Positions 27,301 to 36,177 of a stretch of 64,000 nucleotides of DNA are shown in pieces. This DNA comes from Candidatus Neomarinimicrobiota bacterium (GTDB taxonomy: Bacteria > Fidelibacterota > UBA8477 > JABMPR01), in NCBI GenBank assembly GCA_016784545.1, contig JADHUM010000009.1, forward strand, positions 1 through 64,000, given 5' to 3'. Each line of letters begins with the position of its first letter. Position 1 is the first letter of the stretch. Position numbers and translations under genes: made by a program. The notes under the pieces were generated by a model. The model searched no databases. It saw only the letters and a program-made list of their open reading frames with translations, and was not told the DNA's origin.

Positions 27301-30300
27301 ATATCTGATAAATATGCCATCAGTGTACGTCTGTTGGAGCCTGCGACCGGTGGAGAAGCAATTTCCGCAGATGACGCAAACACAGCCTGGACCACCCTGG
27401 CTGGTCCTCGCTTCACGGAGGATTATGTGGGTCAGCTGGCACTGAATGGCACAGGGGAGCTATTGATCCCAGATGGTTTTGAATGGAACCCGCTCGCAAC
27501 CCCCACTGTCACCACTCAACCTGCGTATGGGACAACCACCAGCCTAAGTGTTGCCTATAACTCTTACACAGATTCTTCTGTCATTTTTACCATTAATGCT
27601 GTATCGACAGCTGCAAGCCAACCGGGAGAGGTCATTATCACTGGACTCCAGGTTCGGCCGACAACAGCGACAGTACCAAATACCGGGGAAATATACAACA
27701 TCGGTACAACAGGTGGGGTTGAACAAGTTAGCTATGGGACACTTACCATGGTTGCCGGTATCCCTTCAGCCGTCATTTATTCGGAGGCACCCCCTGCCAG
27801 TGGTACCAAAAACGAACCATTGACGCCTACGATCACAGCAGAAATTCAGGATGCCAACGGCAATACTATAGAAACTTCGGGAACGACTATTTCAATGGCA
27901 TTGAGCTATTCAGACACGCCTGGTGCCGGTCTGAGAGGAACCACCAGCCTGAATACAGATGCTTATGGTCAAGTGGCCTTCACCGATCTGGCTATCGACA
28001 CAACGGGTCTTTTTTTGCTCACCGCTTCAAGTTCGGGAATTACTTCTGCAGTCAGTGATACCTGCACCGTTACAAATCCGGGCCAGTACACTACTTTCCT
28101 AGTGGAGAAAGTGAGTGGGGGAAACATTCTAACCCAAACTGCAGGTGTTGAATTCAATATCAAAATATCTGCTGTCGATGGTACGACCACCGCGGATACG
28201 AATTTTGCCAGTATGGTAACACTTACATCCTCAGGTAATTTAAGTACAGGGGGTGGGATAACGCCTGTTTTCAACAGGGGGATATTATCGCCAGATACGG
28301 TTTCCATTAATGCGATTGGGAATTTTACCATTTCCGCAACGGATACATCAGGTAAGATTGTTGGTATCAGTAATACCTTCTCTGTCGTATCAGGCCCTGC
28401 CAGCGAGGAGACATCTCTAATCACGGCCACACCTACCGTTCTTGAGAATGATGCGGTGAGTACCTCGACTATTACCGTGCAGATAAAAGATGCTGGGGGC
28501 AATGATCACGCATCAGGGGGAGAAACCGTCAACCTGATCACTACAGCTGGAGCCTTGCTGGGAAGCGTCACAGATAATGGTGATGGAACCTATATTCAGC
28601 TGCTTCAATCCTCCTCATCTGTGGACCAGGCAGTGATCACTGGTGTCCTGAACGGCAAGAACATGACTGATAGGGCTACAGTCAATTTCAACGCGTATAC
28701 CAATATTTGGGAGAGCGACCCTGGAACCAATCCTTACACCACGCGCTGGGATACACTTGTGAATTGGGATGCCGGTAGTATACCTACCAGTTCGGATGCC
28801 ATCCTCATTCCTGCTACTCCTGCCGATGGAACCCGTTATCCGATTATTTCCACCGATGGTGTGGTGATCTCCTCTCTGACGCTGGAATCAGGTGCGGACC
28901 TCACACTGTCTGGCGGCATCGTTTTTGAGGTCGAAGGAGATGTCCTGGGTGGGGGAGATATCAATGGTAGCAGTAGCGATACATTGCGGGTTGGTGGGGA
29001 CTTGGGCCTTGCCAGTGCCACTGTCAAATATGTAGAATTCAATGGAACATCAACTCAATTTATTACCAGTCCACTAACATTCAGTAATGTCACTATTAAC
29101 AATTCGGCCGGGGTTGAAGTTGCCGACAATGTGGAAATTACGGAGACACTTACCCTTGAAAATGGGAGTTTGATCATAGAGTCCGGTAAGAGTCTTATAG
29201 CTAATACGAAGGTGGTAAGCGGTGGGTCGATCAAAGTCAAGCGGGACATTATTGGTAGCACTGGTTGGAGAATGTATTCCTCACCTGTTGCATCCACCTA
29301 TGGAGACCTCTTTGGCGAAATTTTCACCCAGGGTTATGGTGGTTCCGACTCCTCTTCAGGTAGTCCGTCGGTCCTCTGGTATGATGAAACCTATGCTGGA
29401 ACTGACAACCAGCGCTGGCGCAAACCAGATACGACCAGTGATGCCACTGTGCCAGGCAGAGGACTTTTTGTATATGTTTTTGGTTCGATTCCTGGTGAAG
29501 CAGACTATTCACAGTCACTTCCGGCTACCATCGATGTTACCGGGACAGAGGCTGAGGGAACTTCCGGTGAATTTGATTTTGGGGTGAGCTATACAGCATT
29601 AGCTGATACCGGTTGGAACCTGATTGGCAACCCATTTGTTGCCACTATTGACTGGGATCATGCGGGCTGGACAAAGACAAATATAGATAATGTGATCTAC
29701 GTGTGGGATGTGACAGCCAATTCTGGTGAAGGTGCCTATCTCACTTGGAACGGAACAACGGGATCACTGGGAAATGGCTTGATTATGCCCTTCCAAGGTT
29801 TCTGGGTCAAGGCAAATGCTGACAGTCCCATTTTGAAGGTACCCCTAGCGGCCAAGACCACTGGTGGCGTTTTCTACAAACACTCCAGTGAATCGAATCC
29901 CTTGATTATCTTGCTATTAGAGGCTGACACATTGGGATCCACCGCTCATATACAGTTCAACGAATCAGGATCCATAAATAAGGACAATAGAGATGCATAT
30001 TATCTGGTACCGCCCGCAGACACCTATGTTGAGCTATATACTGAGGGCTCTGACAACAGCTACCTTTCTATTCAATCCCACCCTTATCGATTCGGGCGAG
30101 TCCGCCATATACCAATCCATGTGAATGGATATGTTGACGGCAATCCACTCTCGGGAAGCTATCGATTGTCATGGCCACGGGTTCAGGACATGCATCCCGA
30201 ATGGACACTCATCCTGGAAGACCTGGAAACTGGAGCAGAAGTTGATTTGAAAACTCAGAATTTCTACGAATTTGAACATTCCAGTCTTGGGAAAAAACCA

Positions 30301-30696
30301 TTGGAATCCCTCCAACCCTCCAAAGCGCTGACCCGCACAAAACCTTTTCAACTCTTGAAAAAGAGCGGCGGAGATAGTCCAAGATTTTTACTTAGAATAG
30401 ATCCTGGTGGTGCTTTCCCCGAAATCCCCAGGGAGTTCGCACTAGGCCAAAATTATCCCAATCCGTTTAACGCGGGAACGATTATCCCATTTGCCATCCC
30501 GCTTGAAGCAAAGGTATCAGCAACAATATTTGACCTGAGAGGCCGAGTTGCAGATGTCCTTGTCGAGGATAAAACATATGATGCTGGTCAGCATACATTG
30601 AACTGGCTTGCAAGGGGCAGAAGCAGTGGTATATATTTCTGCAACATGCAAATTGGAAACAGGTATTTCACAAAGAAGATGATATTATTAAGATGA
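24310..30696 (+). CDS. Giant secreted adhesin-like protein with DUF2341, LamG-like and cadherin-like repeats and T9SS sorting domain
   Basis: About 2128 residues from TTG 24310 (ATG follows at 24313). The start is uncertain: the only well-spaced ribosome site (AGGAG 24250-24254) points to in-frame ATA at 24262, which would add a basic stretch before the hydrophobic signal. Residues about 17-110 match DUF2341 (YEHRKLITLNG, STIYLYYG). A LamG-like domain follows (about 135-345), then three cadherin-like repeats of about 130 residues (from about 360, 495 and 630), a second LamG-like domain (about 765-1005), invasin-like Ig repeats and a C-terminal T9SS domain (ALGQNYPNPFNAGTIIPFAI). It is probably a surface or matrix adhesin. 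It overlaps the DUF4402 gene by four bases (ATGA), linking it to the subunits. Confidence 0.85.
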   Translation: MMLVFLLILFCTSVIAQPAGYEHRKLITLNGSQVSGTADHINFPVMISFTDAMLRSTSNGGGVQNPSGYDILFTQSDGSTLLDFELEDYSSTSGELLFWVRLPSLSPSVDSTIYLYYGKSGVYADQSDTLTWNDNYLGVWHLDDLTDAASNTNVLLNRNTATSDSGMVGSCREFDGDGDELEEVNGGIYLDGLDSLTVSLWARADVLNSDMGLIYGDQPDGADAALMIRQDAAGERGGGTNVYRTSMNTGNNNKLRHESSNGSADTTWQYLVLTHVENDTSRFYINGSYDHYSWATSKLGLTSKNETLLIGKGSKDGATSSWNGLIDEVRICSVAVSADWIATEYANMSAPGTFLTVSDTNELPTLTDIETIALSYQADDPATLITNSLTCHDYSEFNLDSAKIQITSDYFSDEDTLIFASNYGISGTFANSTGTLHLTGNASLADYSSALQEVYYQNTDSTPTDSTRTLSFSVSDGIDYSNVATRDITIGADNSAPVLASIEGTTIAYTDGDPETNITSALTISDADDYYLDSAWVTISNNYVNGEDYLDFTSVYGITPSWSSVSGELQLVGSASLTEYQTALRSVSYDNLNPDPDGSTRTIQFKVSDGEAHSNSLSRDLSVTPVNDAPVLANLEESVIVYNEGDGAISITDSITVSDGDDTKLDSVTIQITGNYFVNEDSLGYSTIFGLSGTWYRGAGKLVLDGLKSLSVYQSAIRSVIYENVGADPQTPTRTLTFIAYDSDSASTPVTRLIASGVPATISNLDLWLNSTSGVYSDVGGTIDAIDGDDVEVWKDQSGNGRDFVAGVKNPVWRSSVASLNGESSLEWAINNTHMEDADGENYINGLTEFTIFFVVESDVTSADNGLWMVDNGVGGDQYFTVRYDAVGDNSSELNVIKTAILSNVSANELESHHDMQSTDPQVICLDWKSGNTWRMYVDGVLNSVSYLGSPPTGTISNAVTAILGEGPEGEWDGMIAEVILYGRHLSDTERIQVEDYISDKYAISVRLLEPATGGEAISADDANTAWTTLAGPRFTEDYVGQLALNGTGELLIPDGFEWNPLATPTVTTQPAYGTTTSLSVAYNSYTDSSVIFTINAVSTAASQPGEVIITGLQVRPTTATVPNTGEIYNIGTTGGVEQVSYGTLTMVAGIPSAVIYSEAPPASGTKNEPLTPTITAEIQDANGNTIETSGTTISMALSYSDTPGAGLRGTTSLNTDAYGQVAFTDLAIDTTGLFLLTASSSGITSAVSDTCTVTNPGQYTTFLVEKVSGGNILTQTAGVEFNIKISAVDGTTTADTNFASMVTLTSSGNLSTGGGITPVFNRGILSPDTVSINAIGNFTISATDTSGKIVGISNTFSVVSGPASEETSLITATPTVLENDAVSTSTITVQIKDAGGNDHASGGETVNLITTAGALLGSVTDNGDGTYIQLLQSSSSVDQAVITGVLNGKNMTDRATVNFNAYTNIWESDPGTNPYTTRWDTLVNWDAGSIPTSSDAILIPATPADGTRYPIISTDGVVISSLTLESGADLTLSGGIVFEVEGDVLGGGDINGSSSDTLRVGGDLGLASATVKYVEFNGTSTQFITSPLTFSNVTINNSAGVEVADNVEITETLTLENGSLIIESGKSLIANTKVVSGGSIKVKRDIIGSTGWRMYSSPVASTYGDLFGEIFTQGYGGSDSSSGSPSVLWYDETYAGTDNQRWRKPDTTSDATVPGRGLFVYVFGSIPGEADYSQSLPATIDVTGTEAEGTSGEFDFGVSYTALADTGWNLIGNPFVATIDWDHAGWTKTNIDNVIYVWDVTANSGEGAYLTWNGTTGSLGNGLIMPFQGFWVKANADSPILKVPLAAKTTGGVFYKHSSESNPLIILLLEADTLGSTAHIQFNESGSINKDNRDAYYLVPPADTYVELYTEGSDNSYLSIQSHPYRFGRVRHIPIHVNGYVDGNPLSGSYRLSWPRVQDMHPEWTLILEDLETGAEVDLKTQNFYEFEHSSLGKKPLESLQPSKALTRTKPFQLLKKSGGDSPRFLLRIDPGGAFPEIPREFALGQNYPNPFNAGTIIPFAIPLEAKVSATIFDLRGRVADVLVEDKTYDAGQHTLNWLARGRSSGIYFCNMQIGNRYFTKKMILLR

Positions 30697-31187
30697 AAAC
30701 ATTCAGTTTCATAATCGTACTTATAGCTGCAGGTTCAACGCTTTTAGGTCAGCAGGAGAATTCTTCCCGTGATCTCAATGTCTCTGCTACCGTTGTAGAT
30801 CAGATTGAAGTGGTGACCCTTTCCGATATAGATGCAGGCATTGTTTTGCCAGGTCAGACAGAAAAGTTGATATCACCTATCACCGATGGAGGTGCCGGAT
30901 TGCTGAGATTGGAAGGCCAGGCCAATTCAAGTATTCAGGTATCCTATTCAAAACAGGTTACCATGACTAACCTGGAGACGAATCAGCCCCTGCTCATGAA
31001 TTACCTGCTGAGCGGCAATACTGAAAACAATCAATCAGCTTCCATGCTATTCACCACCAATCCGGAAAATGTGTCTTTGAACGCTGAAGGAATATTTTTT
31101 ATCTGGGTTGGTTGTAGATTTAGCCTGAAAGGGTTGGTACCTGGACAATACGATGGTGATTTCCTTGTGGAAGTGGAATACAACTAG
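30693..31187 (+). CDS. DUF4402-type secreted subunit 1
   Basis: A 164-residue protein with a signal peptide (MKTFSFIIVLIAAGSTLLGQ), starting at the ATG that overlaps the adhesin stop. The mature part fits DUF4402: a single beta-sandwich beginning NVSATVVDQIEV, a DIDAG motif, GGAGLLRLEGQANSS in the centre and a final GDFLVEVEYN. DUF4402 proteins commonly lie beside PapD-like chaperone and usher genes and are thought to be pilin-like subunits. The four-base overlap implies coordinated production with the adhesin. Confidence 0.82.
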   Translation: MKTFSFIIVLIAAGSTLLGQQENSSRDLNVSATVVDQIEVVTLSDIDAGIVLPGQTEKLISPITDGGAGLLRLEGQANSSIQVSYSKQVTMTNLETNQPLLMNYLLSGNTENNQSASMLFTTNPENVSLNAEGIFFIWVGCRFSLKGLVPGQYDGDFLVEVEYN

Positions 31188-31206
31188 ATTGAGATTAAAA
31201 TATATT

Positions 31207-31776
31207 ATGGGCATGACTATAAATAGATCACACTATATCCCGGCACTGATACTCCTGATTGCGGGTTTGATGATTCAGCCAATTTCTGGTCAGACAATCA
31301 ATTTTAGTGTCCACGTTTCCAGTTCTTTGGATGCGACCAAGGATGCTGATATGACTTTCCCTCAAGTTTTTGCAGGGGATGGGATCACTGCAATTGGCCT
31401 GGGAGACGGTGGTATGGGAGTATTTGCCATCAGCGGGAATGCAGAACTGGATGTTGAAGTTACGCTTGTGGCACCTGCCAACCTAGTTCATACCCTTTAT
31501 CCTGGCCAAACCATGCCATTGACACTTCAATTCGCCTATGCCAATCATGGTGTAAATGATATCAACCAGGCGGTTACCGTCAGCGGAAGTACAGCTCGCT
31601 TCCAACTGAGAGAACGTTCCGGTGGACCTGCTGGTGCACCACCTACCCCTCCCAGCGGAGCTCACACCCCAGAAATTGTAACTGCATATCTATATCTGTT
31701 TGGAACAATCGATGTTCAACAGATAGCTTCTGGTAGCTATGGTGGTAATGTGGAACTCTACGTCTCATACAACTAG
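31207..31776 (+). CDS. DUF4402-type secreted subunit 2
   Basis: A start inside this frame at ATG 31207 (or 31213) gives about 189 residues with a signal peptide ending near ISGQ. An upstream in-frame ATG at 31153 lies within the previous gene and would spoil the signal. The mature part has INFSVHVSSSLDA, DGGMGVFAISGNAELDVEV and a final GGNVELYVSYN, the DUF4402 pattern with a proline-rich loop (GAPPTPPSGAH). It is the third member of the operon with the adhesin and subunit 1. No terminator was seen after it. Confidence 0.8.
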   Translation: MGMTINRSHYIPALILLIAGLMIQPISGQTINFSVHVSSSLDATKDADMTFPQVFAGDGITAIGLGDGGMGVFAISGNAELDVEVTLVAPANLVHTLYPGQTMPLTLQFAYANHGVNDINQAVTVSGSTARFQLRERSGGPAGAPPTPPSGAHTPEIVTAYLYLFGTIDVQQIASGSYGGNVELYVSYN

Positions 31777-31944
31777 AATCCTCTTTGAAAACCCAACTGT
31801 AATATTTTTCAAACACATTGTCACAAATTCTTGTCATTTTATTATTACTATAGGTGAGTAAAATGGTAATCTATATTCAAAAATTATTGCCCATATTGGC
31901 GTAACTTGCTGTAGCACAGTGTTTTAGACATAGATCACTAGCTT

Positions 31945-31960
31945 TGGCACCATTGTTGAA
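31945..31960 (+). promoter_or_regulatory. Sigma-54-like -24/-12 promoter
   Basis: TGGCAC (31945-31950), five bases, TTGAA (31956-31960), the same two hexamer cores as at 21024. The leader to ATG 32026 would be about 55 bases. Two TGTCA half-sites (31820 and 31832) lie about 120 bases upstream. An AAATGGT(T/A)ATCTATA segment is shared with the 21101 upstream region. The remaining bases of this 249-base gap show nothing else. Confidence 0.55.
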
Positions 31961-32025
31961 TATATTGATGCCAGTTCGACGGAGAAACGGACAGAAAAGA
32001 ATTGAAAAAAGGATGGTAAAAAAAA

Positions 32026-32568
32026 ATGAAAAAGATGATACTCATAATAACACTGATTGCACTGACACTGAGTTTTGCTGTTGCACAGGACGGCGTTCTT
32101 GATGCTACAGCCACTGTTGCAGTGACAGCCCTTAGTTTTACTGCCAACACTGATATTGCCGTTGGTAATGTAGTAAAAGGTACCAATGGAGTTGTGGACC
32201 CAACAACTGCTGCTTCACATACTGGCGTAACTGGAACAACAACCGTTGGTGTGATTGAGATTGCTGGAGAAGAAGGCGCTTCAATAGATTTAGCCTTTAA
32301 CTCTGCTGCAACTCTTGTAAATGCATCTGCTGCCACAATGAACTTTGCGATTAATGCTATTGGTCATGCGACAACACAAGCTTCAGCTGCTACTCTGACT
32401 ACTGGTGACGATGTTAATTTTAGCGGAACGCTTGGCAACGGTGGCTCAGGAACCTACAAAATGTGGGTTGGTGGTACGCTTACTGTGGGTGCCTCTCAAA
32501 GTCCAGGTGCATATTCAACAGCAACTGGCTCTGGTGTTCCACTTACAGTGGTAGTCACTTACAACTAA
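32026..32568 (+). CDS. DUF4402-type secreted subunit 3, probable major subunit
   Basis: A 180-residue protein with signal peptide MKKMILIITLIALTLSFAVA and a small, Ala/Thr/Gly-rich mature part. It has the DUF4402 pattern: LDATATVAVTALSF, DIAVGNVVKG, TVGVIEIAGEEGASIDLAF and a final PLTVVVTYN. Low complexity, a dedicated promoter and its own strong terminator suggest the most highly expressed subunit of the system; this is inference. A GGATGG stretch lies about 9 bases before the ATG. Confidence 0.83.
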   Translation: MKKMILIITLIALTLSFAVAQDGVLDATATVAVTALSFTANTDIAVGNVVKGTNGVVDPTTAASHTGVTGTTTVGVIEIAGEEGASIDLAFNSAATLVNASAATMNFAINAIGHATTQASAATLTTGDDVNFSGTLGNGGSGTYKMWVGGTLTVGASQSPGAYSTATGSGVPLTVVVTYN

Positions 32569-32593
32569 AAAAGACAATCTTAAATTATCTTCG

Positions 32594-32626
32594 AAAAGGG
32601 CTGTGCGTTTCACAGCCCTTTTTTTT
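32594..32626 (+). terminator. Strong Rho-independent terminator after DUF4402 subunit 3
   Basis: AAAAGGGCTGTG (32594-32605) pairs perfectly with CACAGCCCTTTT (32611-32622) around CGTTT, then T residues. Confidence 0.95.
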
Positions 32627-32732
32627 ATTTGCATACATGACACTATTGTAGATTCTAGTTGGTTTCAGCGACTGATTTCGGTTAATATATTGGGACACAA
32701 AATAATTTATGTTCGAAAACTGAGAGAGAACC

Positions 32733-33563
32733 ATGATTAGTAGAAAAATGATCCTTTGTGGACTGGTAATTCTTATTGTGCTATCCAGCTTGAATGCCCA
32801 GGTAGCTATCTCACCCACATCAGCCTTTCTTGACAGCAAGCAACGTTTTGAAACGGTTCTTATACTGAATAACTCTGATGATCCCCAGGAAGTAAAACTT
32901 GAGTTTAAATTCGCCTATCCAAAAGCAAATGAAGAGGGGAATATAGAACTGGTTTATGATGATGTAAAAGAGACAGAATTGCATTCAGCGACATCATGGC
33001 TCCGAGGTTTCCCAAAAAACTTTATTCTAGGTCCTGGACAGAGACAGGTTGTGAGAATTACAGCTAAACCTCCCAGAGATTTAGAACCTGGGATGTACTG
33101 GTCCAGGTTGATTACAACCTCCAGCGCTGTGAGTCCTGAAATTGGAGAAGAGGGAAAAACTGGAATTAGCGCTCAGATCACCATGCAGTTCAGTCAAATA
33201 ACCTCAATCTTTTTTAGTACTGGTGAATTGTCGACTGGTATTGAGTTTACAGGGGTTCGACCAATTGTTAAGGATGAGGTTCTTAGAGTCCTAGTAGATT
33301 ATACAAAAAGTGGAAATGCCCCATATTTGGGTACCATGCACGCCAAGATTTTTAATTCCAGCGGAACTCAGGTTCTTGAAAAGAAAATGTTTGTCTCCAT
33401 CTATTACGATGGGCTACGCCTGTTAAAAGCAGATGCAACTGACTTACCGGCTGGTAATTATGATGTAGAAGTCACTGCCACATCAGGACGATCTGATATC
33501 CCAGGCAATGACGTTGTGAAAGCTCAACCTCAGACCATAAGAGGTAGCTTCACCAAAAGTTAA
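32733..33563 (+). CDS. PapD-like periplasmic pilus chaperone
   Basis: A 276-residue protein with signal peptide (about 1-23, ending SLNAQ). The mature part starts VAISPTSAFLD and has the two-domain Ig-like chaperone pattern: FPKNFILGPGQRQVVRITAKPP followed by LEPGMYWSRLITTSS, the position of the EYRSHL strand in archaic and PapD-type chaperones. The second domain spans about 150-276. Such chaperones donate a beta-strand to unfolded pilin subunits in the periplasm and deliver them to an usher. The usher-like gene follows directly, with TAA abutting TTG. Its clients are presumably the three DUF4402 proteins just upstream. Confidence 0.8.
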   Translation: MISRKMILCGLVILIVLSSLNAQVAISPTSAFLDSKQRFETVLILNNSDDPQEVKLEFKFAYPKANEEGNIELVYDDVKETELHSATSWLRGFPKNFILGPGQRQVVRITAKPPRDLEPGMYWSRLITTSSAVSPEIGEEGKTGISAQITMQFSQITSIFFSTGELSTGIEFTGVRPIVKDEVLRVLVDYTKSGNAPYLGTMHAKIFNSSGTQVLEKKMFVSIYYDGLRLLKADATDLPAGNYDVEVTATSGRSDIPGNDVVKAQPQTIRGSFTKS

Positions 33564-36164
33564 TTGATCCCCTTGATTCGAATTCTATTTACCATCTGGC
33601 TGGTCTGGCTGGGTGGCAGTCTCTATGCAAACGAAGAGCTAACTTATGATGATTCTGAAGAGGAAGTCTATCTTTCTTTTCGTTATCAAGGCATCATCGA
33701 TGAAATTATTGTGGCAATTGCCAAGGATGGAGAATTCTATTTACCCGTCACAGAACTTTTTGAACTATTTGGGGTAAACTATGAATTGAGTCCAAAAAGC
33801 TTTAGTGTTTCTGGTTATTATCTTCACGAAAAAAACCCATACCTCATCGATTTCTCCATGTTTAAAGCCTGGGTTGGAGGAAAGGAATATAAGGTTTTTG
33901 CATCTGAATTTCTGGTGAAAGACGTTGATTTCTTTGTAAAGCCTGAAGTCTTTATGCGCTTATTCAATTTGGAACTCACAGTTGATATGAGTCGACTGAT
34001 ATTAAAACTGAAAACCCAGGATGTATTACCCATTGTATCCCGCCATGAAAAGCGCAGAGCCCACCAGCGCAGAATGCAATATACACAAGTCTCTCAGGAG
34101 TGGTACCCTCTCGTTTCAGACAGGTCTCCCCGTATGTTGAATGGTGTCTTCGCAGATTATACACTCTCTTCCACAACCACTCAGGGAAGCAATAATGTAA
34201 ATCTGCAAACTGGTTTTGGAGGCGAACTTCTGTTTGGTGATATTGAGGGGAGACTAAACATAATCTCCAATCAATTTAGTACGTCTTTGCAGACCTCGGG
34301 TATTCGCTGGCGGTATGTGCAGGATAAAAGCCCCTGGTTTACCAGAGCTCATATTGGTGCACTAACTTCAACAGGGTTAAAACCCGGTTCCTTTGTAGGT
34401 GCAAACATATCCAATGAGCCTACAGTGGTAAGAACAACTTTTGACCAGTATATCATTGACGGTCAAACGGACCCGGATGCTGAAGTGGAACTGTATCAAA
34501 ACAATCGCCTGGTTGAGGTCAGCAAAGCGGATGAAGTTGGTTATTACCGATTTTATGTCCCCCTGAGTTATGGAATTTCTCGTTTCAAAATTCGCATTTA
34601 TGCAAAGCAGGGTCATATTCTCGAATTAGATAGGGAAATAAATGTCCCCTTTGCCTTTCTTCCCCCAGGTGAGTTCAGGTATCAGTTAAGTGGTGGAGCA
34701 AAGACCAGCACGGATCCTTTAAATCCAGGTGATAAAAATCTGGGACTGGCTTCATTTACCTTTGGTTTGAATAATTGGTTAAGTGCAAAGACCGGTATCG
34801 ACTACATTCAAAATGAGAATGGCGACAGACCTTTAGTTTATAATCAGTTATCCAGTCGCTTGGATTATGGCATCATGCTGAATCTGAAGCTCATCTACGG
34901 TTCATTGTATCAAGTATCATCCTACAAACAGGGTGACCAGGCCAGCTCCTGGAATATGCAATATACATATTTTGAGAAAGCGAGTATCTTGAATCCAATT
35001 GGGTACATACAAACTCTCAATACAGGTCTTTATTTCCCAATCTCTATCGGCCTAAACCCGATCATTTTGCGCTTCGATGGTGGCTGGCAGAATTTTTCCG
35101 AGCATGATGTATATAGCTATAACTTGAACATGAATCACTCAATATGGGGATTCAGGATGCGATATGGGTGGAAAGAGGAGCATATCATCGGTGAGGATTT
35201 GCACGCCATGAGCAACTCATCCCAGGTTGGCTTGGTCTATTCTGTGCCCCGAAATCCAGCTTACCACCCCTTAATCCGCGGGACATATTTTCGCGCAGAT
35301 CTCAACTATAGTAGCCATGTCGGACGTTTTTTAAATGTTAGCCTTCAAATGACCAAACAAGTGAGCAAGGCGTTGAAATTCCAACTCACTTTCCACGAAG
35401 ATTTGATTTTTAAGAATAGTGTTTATGAAATTGGTATAGCCTGGGATGCCGAAAAGTTTAGATCTGTTTCTTCTGTGAAACATGGAAATCACATTGCTTC
35501 CTATGAACAATCCCTTCGTGGGTCAGCTGCATTTGACCGAACCAATGGTGAAGTGCTCTGGGATAATCGACAACAGGTGGGCAGAGCAGGGGCTTCAATT
35601 CGAATGTTCATTGATGAAAATAATTCAGGTACCTATGAAAGCTTTGAGGATATACTCCCAGGAAACGCAGTGAGTATTCAACGTGCATCAGCACGACAGC
35701 TAAGCAAATCTGGAATCTCCAGATTGAGTCAGTTGGAACCCTACCGACGATATAACTTTGTGGTAAATGAAGCGAAGGTACCCAACCCTCTATTGCTTCC
35801 CAGGAATAAGGAATTTTCTGTCGTTCTTGACCCAAACAGCTATAAAACCCTGGATATTCCGTTTTATACAACGGGTATCATTGATGGCAGGGTGGATAAA
35901 CTCGCCGATGGGGTGTTATACCCAATTTCTGGTTTACGAGTCCATGTAAAACAAATTGATGGACCATTCGAAGCAACATTGAGAACCTTTTCCGATGGAT
36001 CCTATTATTCCATGGAAGTACCTCCAGGTGACTATGAGGCCTGGGTTGACGAGAGTCAATTGGAGTTTCTCGGTGCACAGTCCAAACCCGAGAAACTGTC
36101 GTTTACAGTTCGATCCAGCTTAGAGGGTGATTTTGTCGAAGCCCTGGACTTTATCCTCGAATAA
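33564..36164 (+). CDS. Usher-like outer-membrane assembly protein
   Basis: An 866-residue protein from TTG 33564, directly after the chaperone stop; a second TTG at 33573 is possible. Signal peptide about 1-22. An N-terminal region (about 25-150) is followed by a beta-barrel-like stretch. A plug-like motif has DPDAEVELYQNNRLVEV (near 310) and LPPGEFRYQLSGGA (near 367), both strongly reminiscent of FimD/PapC/CupE ushers. Alternating amphipathic strands continue to about 680. The C-terminus has a Ca-binding-like loop (FIDENNSGTYE) and a carboxypeptidase-regulatory-like beta-sandwich (about 770-866). Length fits ushers (about 800-900). The call rests on motif pattern and neighbours, not on a search. 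Confidence 0.72.
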   Translation: MIPLIRILFTIWLVWLGGSLYANEELTYDDSEEEVYLSFRYQGIIDEIIVAIAKDGEFYLPVTELFELFGVNYELSPKSFSVSGYYLHEKNPYLIDFSMFKAWVGGKEYKVFASEFLVKDVDFFVKPEVFMRLFNLELTVDMSRLILKLKTQDVLPIVSRHEKRRAHQRRMQYTQVSQEWYPLVSDRSPRMLNGVFADYTLSSTTTQGSNNVNLQTGFGGELLFGDIEGRLNIISNQFSTSLQTSGIRWRYVQDKSPWFTRAHIGALTSTGLKPGSFVGANISNEPTVVRTTFDQYIIDGQTDPDAEVELYQNNRLVEVSKADEVGYYRFYVPLSYGISRFKIRIYAKQGHILELDREINVPFAFLPPGEFRYQLSGGAKTSTDPLNPGDKNLGLASFTFGLNNWLSAKTGIDYIQNENGDRPLVYNQLSSRLDYGIMLNLKLIYGSLYQVSSYKQGDQASSWNMQYTYFEKASILNPIGYIQTLNTGLYFPISIGLNPIILRFDGGWQNFSEHDVYSYNLNMNHSIWGFRMRYGWKEEHIIGEDLHAMSNSSQVGLVYSVPRNPAYHPLIRGTYFRADLNYSSHVGRFLNVSLQMTKQVSKALKFQLTFHEDLIFKNSVYEIGIAWDAEKFRSVSSVKHGNHIASYEQSLRGSAAFDRTNGEVLWDNRQQVGRAGASIRMFIDENNSGTYESFEDILPGNAVSIQRASARQLSKSGISRLSQLEPYRRYNFVVNEAKVPNPLLLPRNKEFSVVLDPNSYKTLDIPFYTTGIIDGRVDKLADGVLYPISGLRVHVKQIDGPFEATLRTFSDGSYYSMEVPPGDYEAWVDESQLEFLGAQSKPEKLSFTVRSSLEGDFVEALDFILE

Positions 36165-36177
36165 CCCTGTCAATGAA

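Noticed and set aside
27969-28502. 177-codon minus-strand frame
   Set aside because: Antisense shadow within the repeat-rich adhesin gene; no signal or domain.
29483-29500. GGTTCGATTCC resembling a tRNA T-arm
   Set aside because: Lies in frame within the adhesin gene, with no acceptor or anticodon stems around it.
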